From positions 124,650,597 through 124,714,596 of the forward strand of contig CM061921.1 in assembly GCA_031002005.1 (NCBI GenBank): a stretch of 64,000 bases of DNA, read 5' to 3'. The number at the start of each line of letters is the position of its first letter. Positions within the stretch are counted from its first letter, which is position 1. The position numbers and the translations under genes were made by a program. Below are positions 48,274 through 57,424 of this stretch, one piece after another. The notes beneath the pieces were generated by a model. That model was not told where the DNA came from, made no database searches, and saw only the letters and a program-made list of their open reading frames with translations. Source of the DNA: Vandiemenella viatica (Eukaryota > Arthropoda > Insecta > Orthoptera > Morabidae).

Positions 48274-48570
48274 GCTGTCGTATTTTTTCAGCGGAAGAAA
48301 TGGAGATTCTTACTAGAAATGACAGTGAATATGATCTCTTTGATATGGATGACAGTGATGACCCTTCAATAGGATCTCGATGTAATATTCCTAAGCCTTA
48401 TACATCAGCTAGTGGAAAATGACCATTTGTCTCCACCAGATGTGAATATTCTTCAGAATTTGAAGCTACAGACAGTGAGGGTGAAATGTGTGGAAAAAGA
48501 GAATGCCTTAGTGACGCGTTTGACCACATGTGGTTGACGATTAAGCTGCAGGACACAAGTGTGGATTAGG
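48274..48570 (+). pseudogene. piggyBac transposase N-terminal remnant (copy C)
   Basis: Within the frame 48153-48422, the ATG at 48267 starts MARCRIFSAEEMEILTRNDS, followed by an acidic Asp/Ser-rich stretch and a stop at 48420. A second acidic block (EYSSEFEATDSEGEMCGK) follows in another frame. Acidic N-termini of this type are usual in piggyBac transposases. The DDE catalytic domain that should follow is absent. Equivalent parts: about 11104-11400 in arm A and 13138-13434 (minus) in arm B. Confidence 0.6.
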
Positions 48571-48586
48571 TTAACATTCCAGCAGT

Positions 48587-49360
48587 TTGTCATTTTTCCT
48601 GATATTTCTAACAGAATATCATATGATATCTATTGCTGATGAGACCAACAGATACGCGAGAATCAATTCACACTATATTTTCACTATGAATTGGTTTAAA
48701 AAGTTCATTTTCCACATTCTCGAACACTGCATTTTAAATGCTCACGCTCTTCACCGAGTAGTAACCGGACGAAAAATTCCAGTTGCAGAGTTTCATCTGT
48801 CTCAGGTCCGTCTTGTAAGATCAGTTCCGTGAGATTCCGCCCCCCCCCCCCCCCCCGCTCCCTAGAAATCGCCCTCACAACTTTTTGAGATTTTTTTTTA
48901 GGTCTCAACCTTCCAAAGCTGCACTTTTCGAGAAAATACATCGTATTTCACGTCATTTGTAGACTTTTTTTAGCTCCACAGTCCAAAAAATCTCACGTGA
49001 GATTTCCGTTGACCCCCTCTCCCCTTGGTAATATTTCGCCGGACTCCCCCCCCCCCTATTTCACCTCACGAAATTTATAGATGCCCCCTTAGAGAAGTTG
49101 TTGAAGCATATACCACAGAACAGAACGAACCTAGCAATGGAAGACGCTCTGATAAAGAATATCATCTAGGATTTACTGGGAGACATTTTCCAAATTTCAT
49201 TCATATTGCAAATTCAAAGAAGAGCACGCCAATGCGTAAATACGCTGTATGTTGTAAACAGAAAGTGTGTTGAGAAACCAATGCAGAACATATAATGTAT
49301 CACTGTGTGTTGTACCATTTTTCAAGGCTTATAACACAAAATGAATTACTAACCATGGGT
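48587..49360 (+). pseudogene. piggyBac transposase C-terminal remnant, interrupted by a C-rich insertion (copy C)
   Basis: The frame 48587-48832 contains NWFKKFIFHILEHCILNAHA and TGRKIPVAEFHLS, matching the late catalytic-domain helix region of piggyBac transposases. After about 240 bases of C-rich sequence the frame 49025-49273 resumes with TGRHFPNFI and KYAVCCKQKVC, and a frameshift gives RTYNVSLCVVPFFKAYNTK, then a stop. The paired cysteines and the VxLCVVPxF signature are the C-terminal Cys-rich (RING-like) end of the family, with one cysteine changed to F. The same pieces occur at 11422-12175 in arm A and 12370-13120 (minus) in arm B. Confidence 0.7.
48826..49075. repeat. C-rich insertion inside piggyBac, with an 18-bp palindrome (copy C)
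   Basis: Contains long C runs (48839-48856 and near 49050), the perfect palindrome AAATCTCACGTGAGATTT (about 48988-49005), and related motifs CCGTGAGATT at the left and CCTCACGAAATTT at the right. It splits the transposase C-terminal frame, so it entered after the piggyBac. It could be a small non-autonomous DNA element, but I cannot define its terminal repeats. In arm A (11660-11905) the palindrome is corrupted. In arm B (12640-12890) it is intact. Confidence 0.55.
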
Positions 49361-49415
49361 AACTGCATAGTAATAATTATATTACATTTATACGCCTCTA
49401 AAACTAAACGAAATA

Positions 49416-49420
<5 letters not shown>

Positions 49421-49457
<37 letters not shown>
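49421..49457. repeat. (AT)n microsatellite in copy C
   Basis: Same microsatellite as at 12256-12292, here bridged into the right third of the piggyBac (49458-49896), which holds no recognisable gene. Confidence 0.95.
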
Positions 49458-49463
<6 letters not shown>

Positions 49464-49900
49464 TTTTTTTAACTTCGCCAGTGGCGGTCCATAGCCCGGG
49501 TCAAAAAGAAGGCTGGAAAATATGTGCAGATTTTGTGAAAGGTATTCGGAAAGGTTCTCTCCAGATAAATTATTACACTCACAAACAAAAAACATTTCAG
49601 TTGCTGTAATATCTATTTAGTATATGAAGTACCCGCATGTTTGCTTACGCAGACATTCACTTTTAGAGGAGCTTTAAATTGAAAAACTTTAGATGTTATA
49701 TTAACAGCATTTATTTTGTATCTGGGGTTTCAAATCGCAGAGGGTCAGCAGAAAAACGTCACACACAACGCTCCAGACATATTCAGTACACAGCGGTCCC
49801 GTCAAACGCGGCATTCTAGGGCAGGTAAACAGCTTAGGCCTAAACAAAGCAGCACTCAGCGATGTTTCAGCCGGGCAAACCGTAACAGTTAAAGGGTTAA

Positions 49901-50072
49901 ATGCTCTCACCCACTTTCTCACCATTCCATCACTCGTAATGTTTTGTCCATAAACTGCACAGATCTCATGATGAATATCGATTGGTTTTAGGCCTTTAGC
50001 ACAAAGAAATCTTATAACAGCCCGTACTTCACAGTTGGTGGGACTCACGATTATCGGAGGCATCTTTAACAC
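49901..50072 (-). pseudogene. Mariner transposase N-terminal part, beyond the piggyBac (copy C)
   Basis: Starts with ATG at 50070-50072 and reads the first helix-turn-helix of a mariner transposase (EVRAVIRFLCAKGLKPIDIH, then VYGQNITSDGMVRKWVRAFN). The frame then runs into the piggyBac terminal repeat at the TTAA. The continuation of the protein is at 47951 downward. About 150 bases of untranslated DNA separate the start codon from the terminal repeat. Confidence 0.85.
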
Positions 50073-50227
50073 TCAGTGAACAAAGTAAACAAGGAAGAAC
50101 TAGACTGTAATGGCGTCAGTGTGTGGGCTAGAGATGCAGGTACCCAGTGCATATGCGCAGAACGCCGACAGTAGCGCTGTAGCCGCGATGTGACAAAACG
50201 GTACTTACTTATAAAATACGCCTCGTA

Positions 50228-51825
50228 TATAAGGTAATAATAAAAAATAAAAATAATTAGAATGTGGTAAATAGATGATTATGGATAATGTCACCAGTGT
50301 ATGTGCTCCTTTGCAATTGAATTCAATACAATCAAACGCTTTATACCATTATCATCCATCAAAATGTCAGAAGAATTTTGAGTAAAATCAATGAAATTAT
50401 CTCATGCCCAGAAGAGATTCAAATACGAGCAAGTTCACTGTAGATGTTTCGCATTTCTCTGAAAATCATTATTCTGATAGAGGATTTATTCAACTCTACA
50501 TCCTAAAGTGTAAATTAAGGTATTATTATTGTAGATGTAATATGCAGAAACGGGAGTTGCAAAATTTTAGAAGTAACATTCAAAGTAGCAGTGCACTAAG
50601 AACTATTTAGAATAACACTTTGAACATTATATTACAAAATTGGTTTAAGCCAAAGAACAGTTCACTGATGTAGTAATCTACATGGTCATGCTCTGGAAAT
50701 TTCAGGGTGTTTTTATCACAGTTAGATTCATTGCTAGTACATTCAGCAAATAACAAACAAATAGTTTTATGTAGATTTCAGTGTTGACTTTTCCAATTAC
50801 AACAGTGAGAGACTAGATATAGAAGCCTTGATGTTGTATTTTAAGTTGACTGCAATTAAAAATTTTCCTATAAGAATACAAAGTAATAGTAAAATTTCAT
50901 TTCATAATTAACTTGTGGATATGTTTCAGTTCTGTATTTACAGACATGAAATGTACTGATCATGATGCCCAGATATTTTGTATATGGGCCACAAGTGCTG
51001 CAATGCAGACAAAAATAAGCTGGAAAGCAAAATTTGATTCCTTTTGAAATACATTTCTAACACTACTGTCTGGCCAGGTTACCTCACTAGGGTAACAGAG
51101 AAGAGCATACAGCCAACAATGCAATACCAAGTGTTTAGAGGTGGGAAGTAACCTGACAGCCTAAGGAAGCCAACAGTTTCTGTCAGGTAGGCTGATGGTC
51201 AGTCAGGCAATATCTGTCCTCCAGGTTATGAGTGGCTGCCAAACGCATCTGTTCTTTATGTTAGGAGTCACCTCTTTTATTACCAAAGCTCCTGAACAAG
51301 ATTCAAAGTGGCAAAAGTTAGAGACCCTGCGTCTTCACTCCTAGTAATTTCCTCTACTAGAAGATAAACAATGACACAGATGCCACTACCCTAGGAAGTA
51401 TCTAATCTCCTGCCACAAACTGTGGTGCATTTAGGCCTTTGGATTCTGGGAAGCCTGAACTTATGGTGTGGTAAAAATCGGAGTTCCCCAATAACACCAG
51501 CTTTAAATTGAAACCCAAAACCATCACAAACTTTGGTACTACATTCATTCTCCCTGTAAAATAGAAAACTCAAGAAACTAATAGATGTGTATCATAAACA
51601 CAAAATTTTAATAGCAGTGATTCAAGAAAACTGATTTACTAAGGAAGTGGCCTTTGATTCAGAAAGTTACAGAATAATTAAAAGGAATGCTTCATCTAAG
51701 AACTTAAACTGCTCCAGCATCTGTGGAATGGCCTTCTTAGTAAGATGAGATTTAATTAATCCAATCATCGATTTCACTTCATCTAGTGAACACGTATCTG
51801 TGATGTCCTTCAGATATAAATGTAG
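50228..51825. other. Unrecognised sequence right of the mariner
   Basis: Flank of the mariner TA site. No confident gene. The 68-codon frame at 50404-50610 lacks any family signature. Sequence ending ATGTAGATGTAAATTCAC (about 51820) resembles the tail microsatellite of CR1-like elements in the window. Confidence 0.5.
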
Positions 51826-52845
51826 ATGTAAATTCACATGCTCCTATAAATGATGACAGCAAGAAGAAACCTGAGAAGATTAAAATATTCTTACAGACAC
51901 TCAAAGAAGAGATCAGCAACACCACATCAAGCTACTGGTAGAAGACTTAAATGCACAATTTGGAGAAGACCAAAAGTATAGAGACACATGAGACCTTATA
52001 AAGCATAGAGATGCACAAACACCAACAGAAAGCACTTAAAGGAACTGTGTAAGTAGCATCAGATGAGCATCACATCCACAGTTTTCGCTATGAAACTAAG
52101 GTAAAAGATTACTTGGCAGTTAATAGATACTAATTTGGTTTATTTGAGATAGACGATGTAACAATCAGGGAAAAAAAAAAAAAAAAAAAAACAAGAAAAC
52201 ATCATGAATTTGAGAGTTTGCAGAGACTGAAACATTGACTCTGATCACCTCTTTGCCCAAATAAAGACCAGACTACTGCCTAAGCAACATGTACCCTCTA
52301 ACATAGTCCAATGAGGGTTCCTCTAGTAAAATATGAACACTTTGCAAATGGCATCTTGCAAATAGAAATTAATGACCAGAATTAATCAAACTCTGCAGTA
52401 TATGAGACCATGAATAATCTCAGGCAATCTCGAATAAAGTGACATCACAAGTGGTGTGACAGTGCAGTTGATGAGCGAGCCACAGCCAGGATAAAGTGGA
52501 ACTCAACTAAGTGAAAGAAGACTGGGAAGATTTAGGAAAGGTACAAAGACAATCAGCTAAGACCTTTAGATGTGTGAAGAAATATTACGATCGTTCGAGG
52601 TTTGAGAAATTGGATGAAGAATTCAGGCTGTACAACACAAGACATTTCTATTGGGTATTCAAAGAAGAGCTTTCAGGGCATAATCCATCATACCTTCACT
52701 TTAAGAATCCAGAAGGGAAGTTGGTCACTTGCAAATATGGGAACGTGGAACATCTGGCAACCTACTTTGGACCAATTACTCAGTTGCCGAGAGCCCAAGG
52801 AAACACAGGAGCATTTGGTGGAAGATTTGTAATTTGAATTGTAGT
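51826..52845 (+). pseudogene. RTE-like LINE, endonuclease part (5' portion)
   Basis: The degraded frame KKPEKIKIFLQTLKEEIS, then broken pieces of the aspartate-containing core (about 51940-52010), then a long spacer with the frame 52511-52837 (KKYYDRSRFEKLDEEFRLYN ... LATYFGPITQLP). This is the endonuclease and inter-domain spacer of a common insect LINE often annotated as craniofacial-development-protein-2-like. It is interrupted at about 52845. The reverse transcriptase resumes at about 55925 on the other side of a CR1-like insertion. An A run of 21 lies at about 52170. Confidence 0.7.
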
Positions 52846-53067
52846 TTACAGCAGCTGTGTTGCAAAAACAACTGGGGCGTCGTCGACCGTCAACCGATTA
52901 TATCTGCCAGCTGGGACGCATTTGACAGGTCAGGCATCCACACCGAGAATGACAACCAAGATGCCTGCTAAAAATGGAACCGTCTTGATGTGAATTATTT
53001 TTTAGGAACACCGTGAGGCCCAAGGATCCTTCAGTTCAACGGAGAAGACGCGTTGGTAACCTAGATC

Positions 53068-53988
53068 TTGGTTACGGCGCGAAGTGATGGCGCGAATAAA
53101 TTGAAATTTACTGCGCCAAATACTTCACCTGATTCATTTCGGAATGCAAATAGTAAAAATGTGAATATAGACTCTTCAGATACCGATATTAAGCTGCTAA
53201 TGATAATGATCCTTAATTGTCGGAGTATTAGAGGGAAAGTAGGCGATTTCCACGCTACAGTTGAGACTAACGATGTCGATATAATACCAGGAACCGAGTG
53301 CTGGTTGACACCAGAGGTAGAATCTAGCAAAGTATGTGCTCCACAATACAATGTTTTTTGGAAAGACAGAACTACCTCAATGGGCGGAGGAGTGTTCGTG
53401 GCCATTAACGAAACCGTCAATTCCTCCATAGTAAATAAAAAAGAAAATTTTTGTGAATTAATATGGTTGAAGGTAAAAATTGGCAGAAGTTTAAAGTTCA
53501 TAATGGGATCATTTTACCGACCTCCGGATTCTGGATTAGATAACACAGAGTATTTTAGACAGTCACGTAATAATATTTCTCAAAAATTTCAGGGACATAC
53601 ATTGATCATTGGAGGCAATTTTAATATACCCTCAGTTAAATGGGACACATTTACATTCAAGTCATGCGGAAGAGATAGGTTAATAACTGAAATATTTCTA
53701 GAATCATTCGCGGAAAATTCTCTTGAACAGATTGTCGAAGAGCCAATGCAGAGCGTCAAAGATTGCTCGTCCATTTTGGATATTTTTCGTACAAACAATC
53801 CTGATATTGTAGATAAAGTTTGTATAGAAGACAGTATAAGTGATCACAAGGCAGTTGTGATAACTTTAAAATCTAGGCTGAATTTGAAGCATGCTAAAGG
53901 TGATGCATTTATGGTCGATCATTTGGCGAAAAATTTTGAAACGTACACGCTAAATACAAATGTTGAGGAACTTAGGTTTGATTTTTAA
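53068..53988 (+). pseudogene. CR1-like LINE endonuclease domain
   Basis: 306-codon frame, the longest uninterrupted transposon frame in the window. APE-type endonuclease motifs in order: ILNCRSIRGK (about residue 50), GTECWL (E of the active site), a GGGVFVAI strand, GSFYRPPDS, IIGGNFNIP and ISDHKAVVITL. The usual GDFN aspartate is asparagine (GGNFNIP), so the enzyme is predicted inactive despite the long frame. ATG at 53068 is simply the first in frame; the true element start lies upstream. Confidence 0.85.
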
Positions 53989-54057
53989 AAAAATTATATG
54001 GACTGGCTTAAATCAACTTGTTCCCAAGAAGTTTATTAGGGTTATTAGGAACTTCCC

Positions 54058-55385
54058 GTGGTTCAATATGGAAGTGAAACGTTTGCTCAGGAGTCAAAGG
54101 CATTAAATGCCACGGTAAAGAAATTGGGGGACACGTCTAATCACACTAAATTAGGCTATCGTAAGGTCATGCCGTCATTGATTAGGGAAAATGGGGAATT
54201 ATCAGTAACTAGCTTAGAGAAAGCAGAAATTTTAAATAATGTATTTAAAAAAGCTTTCACGACAGAAAACTCAGAGGAGATTCTGATATTTAACAATCGT
54301 ACCAACAAAATTATGAATGATCTCATTCTTGATGTTGAGGGAATAACTAAACTGCTTATGAATGTAAATTCCAATAAGGCTCCCGGACCAGGTGGTATTC
54401 CTACAAGATTCTACTCTAGATACGCAAAGGAAATTGCGCCGTATTTGATGAAATTATATCCCGCCTCTTTGGATCAAGGAAAAATACCAGCCGAATGGAA
54501 GACCACCATTGTAAGTCCAGTGTTTAAAAAAGGGAAAGTTAATGTTCCTCAAAATTATAGGCCGATCTTGTTAACCTCAATATTTTGCAGGATTTTAGAA
54601 CACATCATCCATTAAAATGTTTGGATGAAGGTGAGCTTTTAAACCCAAATTAACATGGATTCAGAAAAGGCTGTTGCTGCGAAACACAACTTGCTCTTTT
54701 AATTCACAACTTGAGCCGTATTATAGATGAGAAATCCTAGGTTGATTTAGTTCTATTAAACTTTAAAAAAGCTTTCCACACTGTGCCTCACACTAGGTTA
54801 CTTAGGAAACTTTGCGGTTACGGCATATCTAGATAAATATGCGATTGGGTTGCAGACTTTCTGGAGGGCAGAACGCAGTGTGTAGTTCTCGGCGGTGAGC
54901 GTTCATCACTTACTGAAGTGAGGTCCAGGGTTCCTCAGGGAAGCGTGATAGGGCCTCTGTTGTTTCTTATATACATTAATGATTTGTGCAACATAGTAAG
55001 GGGAATAAAAAGATTATTTGCCGATGATAGTATTATTTATCGCAAAATCACAACCCAGGACGATGTAAGTAATAAGGTGACACCATTTAGCTTTGAATAT
55101 ACAATTAATGATACTGTCCTTAGAACGGTAGATTCCACTAAATACCTAGGGGTAACAATTTGTAATAATTTATCATTGAATGAGCATAGCGAGAATGTAA
55201 TTGTGAAAGGAAATCATATGCTTCGATTTCTAGGTCGTAATTTAAAAGAATGCACTCCAGAAGTTAAACTGATTGCATACAAGTCAGTAGTGTGGCCTCA
55301 CTTAGAATATTGTTGCTCTGTATGGGGTCCCCATCAAGAGGGATTAATGGAGACAAAGAAGAGCTGCCTGGTTTGTGATAGGTGT
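54058..55385 (+). pseudogene. CR1-like LINE reverse transcriptase
   Basis: The frame 54058-54615 covers the fingers region: SNKAPGPGGIPTRFYS, AEWKTTIVSPVFKKG and NYRPILLTSIFCRILEHII. Stops follow, then HGFRKGCCCETQLAL and motif A as NFKKAFHTVPH, where the catalytic aspartate of LDFKKAFD has become asparagine. The frame 54918-55391 has VPQGSVIGPLLFLIYINDL, LFADDSIIY (catalytic DD kept), a deletion of roughly 40 residues, TKYLGVTI and VWPHLEYCCSVWGPH. A frameshifted C-terminus (VSAMLKVLGVKTW, then SFFPRAIRKWN) continues to about 55665. Confidence 0.88.
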
Positions 55386-55704
55386 ATGTAGTTGGAGGGA
55401 AAGGGTCAGTGCGATGTTGAAGGTGTTGGGTGTGAAGACCTGGAGCACTGAAGGCGTTGCTCTCAACAGAAGCTGATTGAAAAATTCTTGACTGATGTAT
55501 TTTGGAATGACAGTAATGAAATATTGCTACCAGCAACATTCATATCTTGAAATGAACACAAAAATAAGATAAGAGAAATCAGGGCCAGAACCGATTCATT
55601 TCTGTACTCATTTTTTCCACGCGCGATTAGGAAGTGGAATGGAGAGGATTTACCAGGTGACTAAATATAAAATCCGACAGGAGTACCTTTCGATAAAGTA
55701 TTCC

Positions 55705-55830
55705 GGCCATCATGATCTATGTTTTCCATGGTTTCCCCAGATTGCTCAATGGAAATGCTGCAATGGTTCCTCACAATAGCCCATGGGCACCTCCTGCCAT
55801 ATCCCGCATATCCCTTCGAAACCATTACCT
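55705..55830 (+). mobile_element. SINE-like block in the 3' region of the CR1-like LINE
   Basis: TTTTCCATGGTTTCCCCAG, AATGCTGCAATGGTTCC and ATAGCCCATGGGCACCTCC align with the body of the SINE family (27073-27309) without its tRNA head. It may be a 5'-truncated SINE or a sequence shared by the SINE body and the LINE 3' region. Confidence 0.5.
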
Positions 55831-55919
55831 TCCCGCTTAGGTGCAATGCACCCTCTGTCATACACTTTTAGTGAATCGCGGAGTAATAGAAATAGTAATA
55901 AACCACATATCTCATGTAT

Positions 55920-56345
55920 CTAGTTTGCATCAATCACCTCAAGAAATATAGGGAACCTGGAGAAGATGGCATTATTTAGGAAGCCCTTAAACCAGGCAGA
56001 AATACTATCACAGAGGCCATACACCAGATTGTGATTGATTGCTGGGACACCAGAAGGATACCTGATGACTGAAGGATAGCACTAATACAAACGCTACACA
56101 AAAAAGGACACCGAAGTGATGTCACCAACTAGATGGGAATACCATTGTTACCAGTAGTTTGCAGAGTTCTATCGAGGATTCTACAGGTGAATGAGGAGAA
56201 TGAGTGTGGCAATATAATTGGTACATAGCAAAGAGAATTTTAAGAAAGATGCTTCTGCAACAAGCACATCTTCAATCTGAAAAGTATTCTTCAATTAAAA
56301 CATATAAGAAGCATGAACATCAATGGTAAGGTAAAACATGAAAAT
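55920..56345 (+). pseudogene. RTE-like LINE, reverse transcriptase start (continuation after nested insertion)
   Basis: Frames read REPGEDGII, TITEAIHQIVIDCWDTRRIP, ALIQTLHKKGHRSDVTN, GIPLLPVVCRVLSRIL and IFNLKSILQLKHIR. This is the first part of an RTE-like reverse transcriptase, ending before motif A. It continues exactly where the plus-strand spacer at 52845 stops, so both are one element split by the CR1-like copy. Confidence 0.75.
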
Positions 56346-57424
56346 AAAAAGGCATAGTAAATCGTTGAAAGTTTAACCAAATATACATTAAAAGTTGAAT
56401 CGTGAAGCTGGTATGACAAAATACATTACAAATAATAATGTTGCATCAGATATTCGAATTCCTTTGTGAAGACTACAGTAAATCACTATAATCGACATCA
56501 TGTTCACTCCGGAAAGTTTCTACAAAATCCCCTAACTATCGCAAAAGCTATTGTTAAGTTTCAGCTAACTTAGAAATAAATTCAAAATTCATCACTGAAG
56601 TTACACATGAAAAATTAGTATGGTTAATTCTGCCAAAATATTTTCAGGGTTCCAAAACTGCCTCAAAGCTAAATATTATCTAAGTTCCAGGTTTAAAAAT
56701 TTATAAATCCCAATGCTACTCCCTGACTGTGGTAACAACAAGTGCAGATTATGGTTCCCTTCCCTTCAAACTAATGCAGTGAGGAAAAAATTACTTAGTA
56801 TTTGTAGTCTTCATGTGTGGAAACATAAACTCTAGTTTCTTATTTTAATTCCAATCATTTTGTAACTTTCCCATTTTCTGGATTAAGTTATTCTGAGAAC
56901 TTTATGTTTTGACAACTTTACACTTAAATGGCTCGGTTAGTAATTATAAATTCCTGAAAGTTGTGAGTTGTTCATTTTAGTAATTTGTCTGTAACTTTGA
57001 AAGTATTTGATTCCTCATAAAGATTTTTACATCACAGGGATACTTCTAATTTTCTCTTTGTTCTGACATATTTCTCAACTACTCGGCTATTTTTATTTTG
57101 GTATAACTCTTTAGTTTTCCCTTGCAACACTTCATTTTTAATTCCATCTCAGCCTGCTTTGCATGCTCTTAACACCTTCAGAAATTTATATCTTACTTAT
57201 CGCTATTATCTTATGACCTTAAATTTAACCTACATTGTTCTTTTTGGAATTGTCTGCTCTACCTTCTGGCATCTACGTCACTTTTCAAAAATTTACACTT
57301 CGTAATATCATTTTGGCATGTGACCCATAACAGCACTAACTGCCAATAATGTTTCCATGATGTTATTCAAAATTCAAATATGGAAATCCTATTTTTCACC
57401 CTATAATCCTATTATTATTTTTTC
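56346..57424. other. Unrecognised AT-rich sequence
   Basis: No frame or repeat recognised. Flanks the 3' end of the minus-strand LINE that starts at about 57425. Confidence 0.5.

Larger units (their letters stand above)
37168..49457 (+). repeat. Copy C of the 12.3 kb segment (direct copy)
   Basis: Begins with the same bases as window position 1 and runs in parallel with arm A to the (AT)n tract at 49421-49457. Beyond it, C continues into the rest of the piggyBac and mariner, which A and B lack. Its left flank (about 37140) is the only place where the true boundary can be seen. Indels are dense at about 39660-40260 (inside fold-back 1), and a 20-bp duplication sits near 41370. Confidence 0.95.
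47968..49900 (+). mobile_element. Internally deleted piggyBac-like element in mariner, copy C
   Basis: Flanked by TTAA at both ends (47968-47971 and 49897-49900), the duplication made by piggyBac-type transposases. Ends read CCCTTAGACTG at the left and, inverted, CCCTTTAACTG at the right. About 1.93 kb, carrying the beginning and end of a transposase without its catalytic centre. It interrupts the mariner just after WVRAFN. Inside it lie a 43-bp periodic motif array (left end), a C-rich insertion (about 48826-49075) and the (AT)n tract (49421-49457). Confidence 0.88.
46964..50227 (-). mobile_element. Complete mariner (1.33 kb) split by a piggyBac, copy C
   Basis: Terminal repeats at both ends (ACGAGGC...ACCGTTTTG at 46966 onward; its complement ending GCCTCGTA at 50227) with TA at each boundary. 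Removing the TTAA-flanked insertion 47968-49896 leaves about 1.33 kb, the normal mariner length. The element is of the Tc1/mariner superfamily (DD34D mariner type). Only this copy holds both ends. Confidence 0.92.
52846..55915 (+). mobile_element. CR1-like LINE, nearly complete, nested in the RTE-like LINE
   Basis: About 3.07 kb on the plus strand: a short unclassified 5' region, the endonuclease, the reverse transcriptase and a 3' region. It ends with GCACCCTCTGTCATACAC and a GAATCGCGGAGTAATAG tail that also closes the CR1-like fragment at 62525 (GCACCCTCTGCCACA, GAATTGCAGAGTATAG). It lies between the two halves of another LINE. Exact target duplication not resolved. Confidence 0.8.

Noticed and set aside
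37168..49457. The 12.3 kb segment as a giant transposon
   Set aside because: No terminal repeats, no target duplication and no integrase at its ends. Two of the three boundaries coincide with a microsatellite turn and an N gap, which points to assembly.
50404..50610. 68-codon frame as a small gene
   Set aside because: No family signature and no splice or promoter evidence; AT-rich flanks with many similar chance frames.
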